Source of the DNA: Virgibacillus sp. 7505
Lineage (GTDB): Bacteria; Bacillota; Bacilli; Bacillales; Amphibacillaceae
Assembly (NCBI RefSeq): GCF_002272135.1
Contig: NZ_NPBF01000022.1
Location: forward strand, 62,001-126,000
DNA length: 64,000 nt
Direction: 5' to 3'
The notes beneath the pieces were generated by a model. The model ran no database searches, had not been told where the DNA came from, and saw nothing but the letters and a program-made list of their open reading frames with translations. Shown here piece by piece: positions 55,603 to 64,000 of the stretch. How positions within the stretch are numbered: the stretch's first letter is position 1; each line of letters begins with the position of its first letter. The position numbers were made by a program, and so were the translations under genes.

Positions 55603-57903
55603 ATGGCTAAACGAAAAACAAAAAAACGACAAACTAAGTTCAAGCAAGTAATGAGCTTTGAAGTAATTGGGTTATTATTAGTATTTCTTGCTGTATTCGG
55701 CAGCGGCGCAGGAGCAATCAGTGACGGGGCAATACCGAACGCACTTGAGCATTTGTTCCGCTTCTTCTTTGGAAGCTGGTATTTCCTGCTTGCAGTATTT
55801 ATGGGTGGGGTCGGCATCTACTTGATGGCCAGATGTAAAAGGCCGAATCTGCTTCATAAGAAACTGATCGGATTATATGCAATCACCGCTGGTATTTTAC
55901 TATTCACGCACATCCAGGCGTTTGAGGATAAGCTGAGTCAGGTGGAGCAGCCATCAATCATCAAGACAAGCTGGAATTATTATTTAGCTTATGTGCAGGA
56001 TACGATCGATCCAGCAGCTCTAGGCGGAGGAATGATAGGAGCAATCCTTTTCGCATTAAGTTATTATCTGCTTTCTGCAACAGGTGCTAAGATCATCGCT
56101 TTCTTCCTGGTAGTAATCGGAATTCTGATTTTAACCAATACGTCCCTCAGTTCCTTAGTTCAAAAGCTGTTGGCGCTTCTGAGAAAAGGAGCAAATGCTA
56201 CATCAGATAAAATGAAAGACAAGCTCTCGGAAACAAAGGAGCGCAAAAAAACGGAACGACCGCAGAGGAAGCGAAAACGCCAGCAGGTATTAGCAGAAAA
56301 GGAAGAAGCAGCAGAGGCAGAGCCTATTCATGAGGAACCAATCATCCAGGATTTCACGAATATTGCCTACGCAGATCCTGAGCCAGAAATCATCGAACCA
56401 AAACAAGAGAAACCAAAAGAGATAGAAGAGGAATCTACCGATGAGAAAGAGGCACTGCCGGCGTCTGAGCTGGAAAACAGGGATTATCAGCTACCTAGCA
56501 TCACGTTGCTGAAACAGCCCAAGAAGAATAGCCAAAAACAGGAACGCTCGCAGATTCAGGCTGTTGCACGGAAGCTCGAGCAGACGTTCCAAAGCTTTGG
56601 AGTCAAGGCAAAAGTAAGCAAGGTACATGTGGGTCCAGCAGTGACGAAATATGAAGTATATCCAGATACCGGTGTGAAAGTAAGCAAGATCGTCAACCTG
56701 CACGATGATTTAGCGCTTGCCCTGGCAGCGAAGGATATCCGGATTGAAGCGCCGATACCAGGCAAATCAGCTGTTGGAATCGAAGTACCGAATAAAGAAG
56801 TAACAAGTGTATCGCTGCGTGAGGTTTTGGATAACAGTCAAGTGAAAGCTGGATCCAAGCTGAGCTTTGCGCTTGGTCGTGACATATCTGGAGAATCAGT
56901 GGTGGCAGAGCTTAACAAGATGCCCCATTTGCTTGTAGCTGGTGCTACTGGAAGCGGGAAAAGTGTATGTATCAACGGCATCATTACCAGCATCCTGATG
57001 CGGGCCAAACCGCATGAAGTGAAAATGATGATGATTGATCCGAAAAAAGTGGAGCTGAATGTTTATAATGGCATTCCCCACTTGCTGACACCGGTCGTGA
57101 CGGATCCGAAAAAAGCATCCAGGGCATTGAAGAAAGTTGTAGCCGAGATGGAGCGCAGATATGATCTGTTCTCTGATTCTGGTACCAGAAATATCGAAGG
57201 GTATAATGCGTACATCCAAAAGCAGAATGAATTGAATGATGAAGAGCAGCCTTTCCTGCCATTCATTGTCGTACTGGTTGATGAGCTTGCCGATTTGATG
57301 ATGGTCGCTTCCAGCGAGGTGGAGGATGCTATTACCAGACTTGCACAGATGGCACGTGCTGCGGGGATACATTTGATTATCGCAACCCAGCGACCGTCTG
57401 TTGACGTTATAACTGGCGTCATCAAGGCCAACATCCCGTCACGTATCGCTTTTAGCGTAAGTTCCCAAATCGATTCCCGGACAATCCTGGACGGCGGCGG
57501 AGCTGAAAAGCTGCTCGGACGAGGAGATATGCTGTTCATACCAGTCGGTTCTTCAAAGCCGACCCGTATTCAAGGGGCCTTCCTTTCCGATGAGGAAGTG
57601 GAAAATGTCGTAAATCATTGTATTGAACAGCAAAAAGCACAATATCAGACAGATATGATTCCAGATGAAGAACAGGAAGTACAGTCAGAGGTGGAGGATG
57701 AACTTTACCATGATGCTGTCTTCTTAGTAACAGATATGCAAAGTGCCAGTGTTTCCATGCTTCAGCGCAGATTCCGCATCGGTTATACGAGAGCGGCTAG
57801 GTTGATAGATGCAATGGAAGAGCGGGGAGTAGTAGGACCTTATGAGGGGAGTAAGCCACGGCAGGTGTTGGTTTCCAAGTCGGCGGAGGACAAACTATCG
57901 TAG
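55603..57903 (+). CDS. spoIIIE: DNA translocase FtsK/SpoIIIE
   Basis: SpoIIIE pumps the chromosome into the forespore and clears DNA from closing septa. The 766-aa protein has four N-terminal membrane helices (about 22-165), a charged linker (about 190-310), the alpha/beta RecA-like motor with Walker A GATGSGKS near residue 447, and the C-terminal gamma winged helix ([21 protein letters not shown]) that reads oriented DNA sequences. The frame is open from 55531, but ATG 55603 has AAGGAG upstream and gives the family start. Confidence 0.97.
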   Translation: MAKRKTKKRQTKFKQVMSFEVIGLLLVFLAVFGSGAGAISDGAIPNALEHLFRFFFGSWYFLLAVFMGGVGIYLMARCKRPNLLHKKLIGLYAITAGILLFTHIQAFEDKLSQVEQPSIIKTSWNYYLAYVQDTIDPAALGGGMIGAILFALSYYLLSATGAKIIAFFLVVIGILILTNTSLSSLVQKLLALLRKGANATSDKMKDKLSETKERKKTERPQRKRKRQQVLAEKEEAAEAEPIHEEPIIQDFTNIAYADPEPEIIEPKQEKPKEIEEESTDEKEALPASELENRDYQLPSITLLKQPKKNSQKQERSQIQAVARKLEQTFQSFGVKAKVSKVHVGPAVTKYEVYPDTGVKVSKIVNLHDDLALALAAKDIRIEAPIPGKSAVGIEVPNKEVTSVSLREVLDNSQVKAGSKLSFALGRDISGESVVAELNKMPHLLVAGATGSGKSVCINGIITSILMRAKPHEVKMMMIDPKKVELNVYNGIPHLLTPVVTDPKKASRALKKVVAEMERRYDLFSDSGTRNIEGYNAYIQKQNELNDEEQPFLPFIVVLVDELADLMMVASSEVEDAITRLAQMARAAGIHLIIATQRPSVDVITGVIKANIPSRIAFSVSSQIDSRTILDGGGAEKLLGRGDMLFIPVGSSKPTRIQGAFLSDEEVENVVNHCIEQQKAQYQTDMIPDEEQEVQSEVEDELYHDAVFLVTDMQSASVSMLQRRFRIGYTRAARLIDAMEERGVVGPYEGSKPRQVLVSKSAEDKLS

Positions 57904-57908
57904 GACAC

Positions 57909-57924
57909 AATTTTCAAGAAAAGT
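57909..57924 (+). promoter_or_regulatory. Imperfect palindrome resembling a CodY box
   Basis: AATTTTCAAGAAAAGT is a near-palindrome similar to the CodY box AATTTTCWGAAAATT but with a one-base-longer centre and a G near the end. It lies about 100 nt upstream of the predicted nup transcription start. CodY controls the orthologous operon in B. subtilis. The match is weak, and the position is far for direct repression. Confidence 0.25.
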
Positions 57925-57987
57925 ATCAAAAAGTAGTTGAATCAACCCAAAAAAATCGACAATATTCGTGTTTTTGTAAAATAAGTA

Positions 57988-58016
57988 TTTATTTTATGTA
58001 AAAAGCATGTTATATT
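57988..58016 (+). promoter_or_regulatory. Promoter of the nupNOPQ-like operon
   Basis: The -10 box TATATT (58011-58016) has an extended TG (58008-58009); a weak -35 TTTATT (57988-57993) lies 17 nt away. The leader of about 95 nt contains two copies of TA(G/C)TAATTATGT but no recognisable purine riboswitch. Confidence 0.6.
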
Positions 58017-58117
58017 ATGTTCGAGTGAAGCGGATTGTAGTAATTATGTCCTATTAATCTACTAATTATGTATCAGGCTTCAACTTAGTTATTAATCTAT
58101 ATTTGGGGGTTACTATC

Positions 58118-59197
58118 TTGAAAATGCGTCGTTATGCAGTACTTTTAGGTTTGCTTCTTGTCGTAGGTGTCGTGCTTAGTGCATGTGGATCCGGCGGCAG
58201 CTCCGAGCAGGGCGGAAGCGAGAGCAACAGCTTTAAAACAGCTATGGTTACAGATACTGGCGGTATTGATGATAAATCATTTAACCAGTCTGCTTGGGAA
58301 GGTCTTACACAATTCGGTGAAGACAACGACCTAAAAGAGAAAGAAGGCTATGACTACCTTCAATCTAACAGTGCATCTGATTATGCAACCAACTTGAATC
58401 GCCTTGTGCAATCTAATACGGATCTAATCTTCGGTGTTGGATTCAAGCTTGCAGAGGATATCACTAAAGTTGCTGATCAGAACAAAGAAACGCATTTTGC
58501 CATCATTGACTCCGTCGTAGAAAAAGATAATGTAGCAAGCATCGTATTCGAAGAGCAGCAGGGCTCATTCCTAGCAGGTGTAGCTGCAGCTACGAAATCT
58601 GAATCCGGTAAAATCGGTTTCGTTGGTGGAGAAGAAAGTGAATTGATTAAGAAGTTCGAAGCAGGATACGTAGCTGGTGCGAAATCAGTCAATAAGGATA
58701 TCGAAGTGGATGTACAGTATGCTGGTTCCTTCGGTGCTCCTGACAAAGGTAAATTGATTGCATCCAACATGTACAACTCTGGCGTAGATGTAATCTATCA
58801 TTCTGCTGGTGGTACAGGTAACGGTGTATTCGCACAAGCAAAAGATTTGAAAAACAATGATCCAGAAGGAAACTACTGGGTAATCGGTGTTGACCGTGAC
58901 CAGTATGATGAAGGCCAAATTGGGGACAACAACGTGACTCTTACAAGCATGCTGAAAGCTGTTGATGTTGCAGTAGCTGATGTTGCGCAGAAGTCCAAAG
59001 ATGGCAATTTCCCTGGTGGAGAAATCGTATCTTACGGTTTGAAAGATGATGGAATCGGTATTGCAGAAACAAACAAAGAAGCATACACAGACGATATCAA
59101 AACAGCTGTAGACGAATGGAAGCAAAAGATCATCGATGGTGATGTAACTGCTCCAACTACGGATGACGAACTGAAAGCATATGTAGATTCTCTATAA
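58118..59197 (+). CDS. nupN: Nucleoside-binding lipoprotein, BmpA/NupN family
   Basis: This is the substrate-binding lipoprotein of a nucleoside (guanosine-type) ABC importer. The 359-aa protein has a signal peptide ending in the lipobox LSAC with lipidated Cys23, then a Ser/Gly linker and a BMP/Med domain: VTDTGGIDDKSFNQSAWEG at the start of the mature protein. TTG 58118 is chosen because TTGGGGG at 58103-58109 is 8 nt upstream; ATG 58124 is too far. A hairpin separates it from the ATPase gene, as expected for a more abundant binding protein. Exact ligand is inferred. Confidence 0.88.
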   Translation: MKMRRYAVLLGLLLVVGVVLSACGSGGSSEQGGSESNSFKTAMVTDTGGIDDKSFNQSAWEGLTQFGEDNDLKEKEGYDYLQSNSASDYATNLNRLVQSNTDLIFGVGFKLAEDITKVADQNKETHFAIIDSVVEKDNVASIVFEEQQGSFLAGVAAATKSESGKIGFVGGEESELIKKFEAGYVAGAKSVNKDIEVDVQYAGSFGAPDKGKLIASNMYNSGVDVIYHSAGGTGNGVFAQAKDLKNNDPEGNYWVIGVDRDQYDEGQIGDNNVTLTSMLKAVDVAVADVAQKSKDGNFPGGEIVSYGLKDDGIGIAETNKEAYTDDIKTAVDEWKQKIIDGDVTAPTTDDELKAYVDSL

Positions 59198-59205
59198 GAA
59201 ACCAG

Positions 59206-59236
59206 AAGGGCTAGAGTACGCACTCTAGCCCTTTAT
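59206..59236 (+). terminator. Hairpin after nupN
   Basis: AAGGGCTAGAGT (59206-59217) pairs perfectly with ACTCTAGCCCTT (59222-59233) around ACGC. The T-tract is very short (TT, then ATAAAAA), so it may act as a weak terminator or as a 3' stabilising structure for the nupN mRNA. Confidence 0.7.
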
Positions 59237-59250
59237 AAAAAATCTTCAAC

Positions 59251-59300
59251 TGAAGCGTCTATATTAGACAATTCCCCGCTTCATTTGACGATTTTTTTTT
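59251..59300 (+). other. Second intergenic hairpin and T-run before nupO
   Basis: TGAAGC (59251-59256) can pair with GCTTCA (59278-59283), and GTCTA (59257-59261) with TAGAC (59265-59269) inside it. A nine-T run follows at 59292-59300, 8 nt beyond the stem, which is too distant for a standard terminator. Together with the stem at 59206 it fills most of the nupN-nupO gap. Confidence 0.4.
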
Positions 59301-59346
59301 GAACAGAATCAAAGAAAGTTCGTAATTCCGAGAAGGAGTGTAAAAT

Positions 59347-60879
59347 ATGGAGAATTATGTAATCGAAATGCTGAACATTCGCAAAGAATTTCCCGGAATT
59401 GTCGCCAATGACAACATCACGCTTCAAGTGAAAAAAGGAGAAATCCATGCGCTGCTAGGAGAAAATGGCGCAGGAAAGTCCACATTGATGAACGTCCTGT
59501 TCGGTCTTTATCAGCCGGAAAAGGGAGAGATCCGCGTAGACGGAAAGAAAGTCGAAATCAATGATCCGAATGTTGCCAATAGATTAGGTATCGGAATGGT
59601 GCACCAGCACTTCATGCTTATCGACACCTTCACAGTTGCACAAAATATCGTGCTTGGCAGTGAACCGAAAAAAGGGCTTAAAATTGATATGAAAAAAGCG
59701 GTTCGTGAAGTGCAGGAACTTTCAGATCGTTACGGTCTGCAAGTGGATGCCACAGCGAAAATCAGCGATATTTCCGTTGGTATGCAGCAGCGTGTGGAAA
59801 TCCTGAAAACATTGTACCGCGGTGCAAATGTGGTCATTCTGGATGAGCCAACCGCTGTATTGACACCACAGGAAATCAAAGAGCTCATCGTTATTTTGCG
59901 GACGCTGATCAAAGAAGGCAAGTCTATCATTTTGATCACACATAAACTGAAAGAAATCATGGAAGTTTGTGATCGCTGTACGGTAATCAGGAAAGGGCAG
60001 GGTATCGGAACAGTTGTTGTATCCGAAACGAACCCGAATGAACTGGCTTCCTTGATGGTAGGCCGTGAAATACGCTTCTCAACGGAGAAGAAACCAGCCG
60101 AACCAAAAGAAACAATTCTTTCCATTGAAGGCCTGACAGTTCAGGATTCCCGGCATGTGGACATGGTGAAACAACTTGATCTTGATATCAGAGCAGGCGA
60201 AATTGTCGGAATTGCCGGAGTAGACGGAAATGGTCAAACAGAATTAATTGAGGCAATAACCGGACTTCGTAAGAAATCAGCAGGCAAAGTCACATTGAAA
60301 AATCAGGATATTACCAATATGCCAGTTCGCGCCATTACGGAAAGCGGAGTAGGTCATATCCCCCAGGATCGCCACAAGCTTGGTCTCGTGCTTGATTACT
60401 CTATCGGAGAAAACATTGTACTGCAAACATATTACCAAAAGCCTTTTTCAACTGGCGGCTTCCTGTCCTTCAAACGGATTTTCGATAAAGCAAAAGCCCT
60501 GATTGCGGAATACGACGTTCGTACTCCTAGTCATCTATCGAAAGCGCGCACTCTATCCGGGGGTAACCAGCAAAAAGCAATCATTGGTCGTGAAATTGAC
60601 CGTAACCCGGATTTGCTGATTGCGGCTCAGCCGACACGTGGTCTTGATGTAGGGGCTATTGAATTCATCCATAAGCGTCTGATCGAACAGCGTGACCAAG
60701 GAAAAGCAGTCCTGCTCGTTTCGTTCGAACTAGATGAGATTTTGAATGTAAGTGATCGTATTGCTGTTATGTTCGATGGGAAAATCATTGCAACAGTAAA
60801 TCCGAAGGAAACAAATGAACAGGAGCTCGGATTATTGATGGCAGGTTCGAAGCTTGAGAAAGAAGGGGCGCAAAACTAA
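59347..60879 (+). CDS. nupO: Nucleoside ABC importer ATPase NupO
   Basis: This is the tandem ATPase subunit of the nucleoside importer, with two ABC domains in 510 aa. Domain 1 has Walker A GENGAGKST and Walker B VVILDEPTAVL. Domain 2 has a degenerate P-loop (GVDGNGQTE), signature LSGGNQQKAIIGREI and AAQPTRGLDVGAI, as is normal for BMP-family and sugar-type tandem ATPases. AGAAGGAGTG precedes ATG 59347. The stop overlaps nupP (TAATG). Confidence 0.95.
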   Translation: MENYVIEMLNIRKEFPGIVANDNITLQVKKGEIHALLGENGAGKSTLMNVLFGLYQPEKGEIRVDGKKVEINDPNVANRLGIGMVHQHFMLIDTFTVAQNIVLGSEPKKGLKIDMKKAVREVQELSDRYGLQVDATAKISDISVGMQQRVEILKTLYRGANVVILDEPTAVLTPQEIKELIVILRTLIKEGKSIILITHKLKEIMEVCDRCTVIRKGQGIGTVVVSETNPNELASLMVGREIRFSTEKKPAEPKETILSIEGLTVQDSRHVDMVKQLDLDIRAGEIVGIAGVDGNGQTELIEAITGLRKKSAGKVTLKNQDITNMPVRAITESGVGHIPQDRHKLGLVLDYSIGENIVLQTYYQKPFSTGGFLSFKRIFDKAKALIAEYDVRTPSHLSKARTLSGGNQQKAIIGREIDRNPDLLIAAQPTRGLDVGAIEFIHKRLIEQRDQGKAVLLVSFELDEILNVSDRIAVMFDGKIIATVNPKETNEQELGLLMAGSKLEKEGAQN

Positions 60880-61922
60880 TGTTTTCCAGCACAAAGTTCA
60901 ATTTCATCATACCAATCATCTCGGTCATCCTTGGTTTGGTTGCCGGTGCAATCATCATGCTTATATTCGGTTATAATCCGATTCTCGGCTATCAGGCACT
61001 ATGGAATGGCGTTTTTGACAGCCCGTTCTTCATGTCGGAAACTGTTAACCGTATCACACCATATATACTGACCGGTTTGGCAATCGCTTTTGCTTTCCGT
61101 ACCGGATTGTTCAATATCGGTGCAGAAGGTCAGGTGCTTGTCGGATGGGTTGCGGCTGTATGGGTAGGTACTGCTGTTGATGCACCAGCCTTTATCCATC
61201 TGCCATTAGCACTTCTTGCAGCAGCTGCTGCAGGAGCACTTTGGGCTTTTGTTCCGGGTATCTTGAAAGCGAAGCTCGGTGTCCATGAAGTTATCGTCAG
61301 CATCATGATGAACTATATCGCACTTCATATCACGAACTATCTGATCCGATCTGTGCTGACAGATAACCAGGAGACAACAGAGCCAGTTAAACAAACTGCC
61401 TCTTTGACAAATGATTTCCTGATCGGATTAACAGGTTCCCGCTTGCACCTTGGTTTCATCGTTGCATTATTGATGGTGCTGGTTATGTGGGTCATCCTTG
61501 AACGCACGAAGATCGGGTATGAGTTGAAAGCCGTAGGTTACAACCAGCATGCCTCCAATTATGCAGGTATGAAAGTGGAACGAAACATTGTCATCTCCAT
61601 GCTGATTTCGGGTCTTTTCGCAGGACTCGCTGGGGCGATGCAAGGTCTTGGAAGCTTCGGCAATGCATTCACGAATACAGCATTCTCAAACCTTGGTTTT
61701 GATGGTATCGCGGTAGCGCTTCTAGGCGGAAACAACCCGTTCGGCGTCGTATTATCAGCCAGCTTGTTCGGATTTCTGAAAGTGGGCTCACTTAATATGT
61801 CCACAGCTGGTGTACCAAATGAAATCATCGAAATTGTCATTGCATTGATCATTCTTTTTGTTGCTTCCGGCTTCATCATCCGCTGGGCACTGCTGCAATT
61901 GAAAAAAGGGGAGAAAAAATAA
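60879..61922 (+). CDS. nupP: Nucleoside ABC importer permease NupP
   Basis: This is the first permease of the importer, BPD_transp_2 family. The 347-aa protein has about 8-10 membrane helices and the typical block FRTGLFNIGAEGQVLVGW, later FDGIAVALLGGNNPFG. ATG 60879 overlaps the nupO stop. It pairs with NupQ to form the membrane channel. Confidence 0.95.
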   Translation: MFSSTKFNFIIPIISVILGLVAGAIIMLIFGYNPILGYQALWNGVFDSPFFMSETVNRITPYILTGLAIAFAFRTGLFNIGAEGQVLVGWVAAVWVGTAVDAPAFIHLPLALLAAAAAGALWAFVPGILKAKLGVHEVIVSIMMNYIALHITNYLIRSVLTDNQETTEPVKQTASLTNDFLIGLTGSRLHLGFIVALLMVLVMWVILERTKIGYELKAVGYNQHASNYAGMKVERNIVISMLISGLFAGLAGAMQGLGSFGNAFTNTAFSNLGFDGIAVALLGGNNPFGVVLSASLFGFLKVGSLNMSTAGVPNEIIEIVIALIILFVASGFIIRWALLQLKKGEKK

Positions 61923-61923
61923 A

Positions 61924-62877
61924 ATGCTGGATATACTTTATTCCATTATTCCGCAAACGCTGTTCTTTGCCGCTCCTCTTATTTTCACCGCATTGGGCGG
62001 TGTGTATAGTGAGCGTTCTGGTGTTGTCAATATCGGTTTGGAAGGTCTCATGGTCATAGGGGCTTTCTCTTCGGTAACGTTCAATTTGATGTATGCTGAT
62101 GCTTTAGGAACGGTCACACCTTGGATTTCCATATTGGTTGCTATGGTTGCCGGTATGCTATTTTCCTTGATCCATGCGGTTGCTACGATCACTTTCCGTG
62201 CAGATCAGACGGTTACAGGGGTAGCGATCAACATGCTGGCACTTGGATTTGGTGTTTTCATGATCAAACAGATATTCGGAAAAGGCCAAACGGATTTCAT
62301 ATCACAGCCGATTTATACAACGGACGTTCCATTATTGGTCGACATTCCTGTGATCGGTAATATGTTCTTTAACAATATGTATGTTACGTCGTATGTTGCT
62401 ATTGTTCTTTCCTTCCTTGCATGGTATGTGCTTTATAAGACTCCATTTGGTCTTCGTATACGTGCAGTTGGGGAGCATCCAATGGCAGCAGACACGAATG
62501 GTATCAAAGTATATACGACAAGATATATCGGCGTAATCATATCTGGTGCACTGGCCGGAATCGGTGGTGCAGTGTTCGCGATGACTATATCTCAGAACTT
62601 CTCTGTATCTACAATTGCTGGTCAAGGATTCATGGCGATTGCAGCAGTTATCTTCGGAAAGTGGAACCCGCTTGGGGCAATGGGAGCAGCTTTGTTCTTC
62701 GGCTTTGCCCAGTCTTTAAGCGTTGTTGGTTCTTCCATTCCATTGCTTGAAAATGTACCGCAAGTTTACTTGCTGATTGCACCTTACGTACTGACCATTC
62801 TTGCTTTGGCAGGATTCATCGGCCGTTCGGTAGCGCCAAAAGCAAGCGGTGTTCCTTATATAAAAGGAAGCCGCTAA
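61924..62877 (+). CDS. nupQ: Nucleoside ABC importer permease NupQ
   Basis: This is the second permease, 317 aa, with the homologous block SERSGVVNIGLEGLMVIGAF and the EAA-like cytoplasmic loop RIRAVGEHPMAADTNGIK. About 8-9 membrane helices are visible. GGGGAG is about 10 nt upstream of ATG 61924. A strong terminator ends the operon. Confidence 0.95.
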   Translation: MLDILYSIIPQTLFFAAPLIFTALGGVYSERSGVVNIGLEGLMVIGAFSSVTFNLMYADALGTVTPWISILVAMVAGMLFSLIHAVATITFRADQTVTGVAINMLALGFGVFMIKQIFGKGQTDFISQPIYTTDVPLLVDIPVIGNMFFNNMYVTSYVAIVLSFLAWYVLYKTPFGLRIRAVGEHPMAADTNGIKVYTTRYIGVIISGALAGIGGAVFAMTISQNFSVSTIAGQGFMAIAAVIFGKWNPLGAMGAALFFGFAQSLSVVGSSIPLLENVPQVYLLIAPYVLTILALAGFIGRSVAPKASGVPYIKGSR

Positions 62878-62881
62878 GACG

Positions 62882-62917
62882 AAAGACCCGATGCTTTTTA
62901 GGCATCGGGTCTTTTTG
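62882..62917 (+). terminator. Rho-independent terminator after nupQ
   Basis: AAAGACCCGATGC (62882-62894) pairs with GCATCGGGTCTTT (62902-62914), 13 bp perfect around a 7-nt loop, followed by T residues. It cleanly separates the nup operon from ymfF. The 120 nt before ymfF contain AT-rich -10-like hexamers but no promoter I would name. Confidence 0.94.
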
Positions 62918-63040
62918 TGCAAACCGATTCGTTTACTTCTGGGCTTTTTTTCATTAATATGGTAATCATAGCGAGGATTGTCGGATATATATAAGCAAAA
63001 CTAGAGAAGCTATACATAACAGAAGTCAGGGAGGTTCCTT

Positions 63041-64000
63041 ATGAAAATCGCAGGAGAAGAAATCATCACAGGAAAAGGTGCGACGCTGCATCTTATACCG
63101 ACTAAAAAATATAAGACAATCAGTATAGCTGTAAAACTGCAAGCGCCGCTTGAGCGGGAGACTATCACGGCAAGAGCACTGCTTCCATATGTACTGCAGC
63201 AGGGTACAGCCAATCTAACGGATGCGCGTGCATTACGTCTCAAACTCGACGACTTGTATGGTGCTATCCTGTCTATTTCTGGTACCAAAAAGGGCGAGAA
63301 GCATATCATCACCCTTCGTCTCGATGTTGCCAATGAGAATTATCTGAGCGACCGGACCCCGCTATTCGAAAAAGCAGTTGATCTGCTCCGTGAAATCTTG
63401 TTTGAACCAAAAGCGGAGAATGAAGCCTTCACAGAGTCTATCGTTTCACGCGAAATGCAAACGCTGAAACAAAAGATGGTGGCTTTGAAGGATGATAAGA
63501 TGAGCTATGCGAATATGCGTCTTATCGATGAAATGTGCGAAGGCGAACCGTACAGCCTTCATGTGCACGGGTATGAAGATGAACTGAAGGACATGGATGG
63601 CCGCAAGCTGTATGGTTTTTATGAGAAAATGCTGAAGCAGGACAAAATGGATATTTACATTCTTGGAGATGTAGAGAGAGAACTTGCTGAAAAGGCCGTG
63701 CAGCCATTCATGGAAAGAGATATCGCTTCCCATGAAGAACGAACAGCTTCTGTACATCCAGCTTCTGCTGATGTAAAGGAAGTAATCGAGGCGCAGGATG
63801 TACAGCAAGCCAAGCTTCACCTTGGTTATCGGACGAATATCCGTTACGACGATCCTGATTATGCAGCGCTGCAGGTGTTTAATGGATTATTCGGCGGCTT
63901 CCCAAGCTCGAAACTGTTCCGGAATGTCAGGGAAAAACACAGCCTTGCTTATTATGCTGCTTCACGATTTGAGAGCCACAAAGGCCTATTATTTGTTTTC
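63041..64000 (+). CDS. ymfF: YmfF, catalytically degenerate M16 peptidase homologue (3' truncated)
   Basis: The open frame from ATG 63041 runs off the window after 320 codons; the full protein is usually about 425 aa. It is an M16-family protein (YmfF). It lacks the HxxEH zinc motif seen in MlpA: the corresponding helix reads VLQQGTANL. The second-domain motif FNGLFGGFPSSKLFRNVREKHSLAYY is kept. In Bacillus, YmfF and its partner YmfH are associated with 5-aminopentanol modification of EF-P. AGGGAGG precedes the start. The family normally pairs with an active homologue just downstream. Confidence 0.92.
   Translation, partial: MKIAGEEIITGKGATLHLIPTKKYKTISIAVKLQAPLERETITARALLPYVLQQGTANLTDARALRLKLDDLYGAILSISGTKKGEKHIITLRLDVANENYLSDRTPLFEKAVDLLREILFEPKAENEAFTESIVSREMQTLKQKMVALKDDKMSYANMRLIDEMCEGEPYSLHVHGYEDELKDMDGRKLYGFYEKMLKQDKMDIYILGDVERELAEKAVQPFMERDIASHEERTASVHPASADVKEVIEAQDVQQAKLHLGYRTNIRYDDPDYAALQVFNGLFGGFPSSKLFRNVREKHSLAYYAASRFESHKGLLFVF

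Noticed and set aside
55451-55651. 66-aa open frame between ylzJ and spoIIIE
   Set aside because: It runs through a 12-bp terminator hairpin and the spoIIIE start, has no SD, and resembles no family I know.
58017-58117. Purine riboswitch upstream of the nucleoside importer
   Set aside because: The leader is AT-rich and lacks the conserved loop and junction sequence of the purine aptamer.
1-64000. CRISPR arrays, IS elements, prophage genes, att sites, tRNA or rRNA genes
   Set aside because: None was found on reading both strands; the window is continuous core genome on the + strand with intact genes.

Overview
The window is a continuous stretch of the core chromosome of an endospore-forming, motile Bacillaceae bacterium (Firmicutes). 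Evidence for this is the fla/che gene order with sigD and swrB, the FliM/FliY pair, CheC and CheD, PolC, the dipicolinate synthase genes dpaA and dpaB, and SpoIIIE. Base composition by eye is moderate (low-to-mid 40s percent G+C), higher than many halotolerant Bacillaceae. A Terribacillus- or Halobacillus-like genus is my guess only. All 65 genes read on the + strand with tiny gaps or overlaps. I see no rRNA, tRNA, CRISPR, insertion sequence, prophage or pseudogene. fliG is cut by the left edge and ymfF by the right edge.

Region 1 (1-23533) is the distal part of the fla/che operon. It holds the motor and export ATPase genes (fliG, fliH, fliI, fliJ, ylxF), hook genes (fliK, flgD, flgE), swrD, fliL, the switch (fliM, fliY, cheY), the export gate (fliO, fliP, fliQ, fliR, flhB, flhA), assembly control (flhF, flhG), chemotaxis (cheB, cheA, cheW, cheC, cheD), sigD and a swrB-like gene. 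Region 2 (23561-37038) is translation, lipid and replication housekeeping: rpsB, tsf, pyrH, frr, uppS, cdsA, dxr, rseP, proS and polC. A good sigma-A promoter precedes rpsB and intrinsic terminators separate rpsB/tsf, tsf/pyrH, frr/uppS and proS/polC.

Region 3 (37047-46965) is the nusA-infB operon (rimP, nusA, ylxR, ylxQ, infB, ylxP, rbfA, truB, ribF) followed by rpsO and pnp. It starts with a sigma-A promoter and a roughly 235-nt leader carrying two terminator-like hairpins, as expected for NusA-sensitive attenuation. rpsO has its own promoter and a structured leader. Region 4 (47038-55450) holds ylxY, the protease mlpA, ymxH, dpaA-dpaB behind a consensus sigma-K promoter, asd-dapG-dapA, tepA and ylzJ. 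DapG, Asd and DapA make the dihydrodipicolinate precursor that DpaAB oxidises to spore dipicolinate. Unlike B. subtilis, there is no rnjB between dapA and tepA.

Region 5 (55486-64000) holds spoIIIE, a nucleoside ABC importer of the NupNOPQ/BmpA type with its own promoter, and the start of ymfF. No GntR regulator or efflux gene (ymfC/ymfD type) lies between spoIIIE and ymfF.

I did not find an undescribed multi-gene system; this is one of the most conserved parts of Bacillaceae genomes. The points that merit a second look are mainly regulatory and RNA-level: a hairpin between an SD and the swrD start, nested terminators, leaders on rpsB, rimP-nusA, rpsO and spoIIIE, and frequent TTG starts. 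A few protein or gene-content oddities also stand out: degenerate deacetylase and protease-like proteins, a fast-evolving SwrB, and the missing rnjB.
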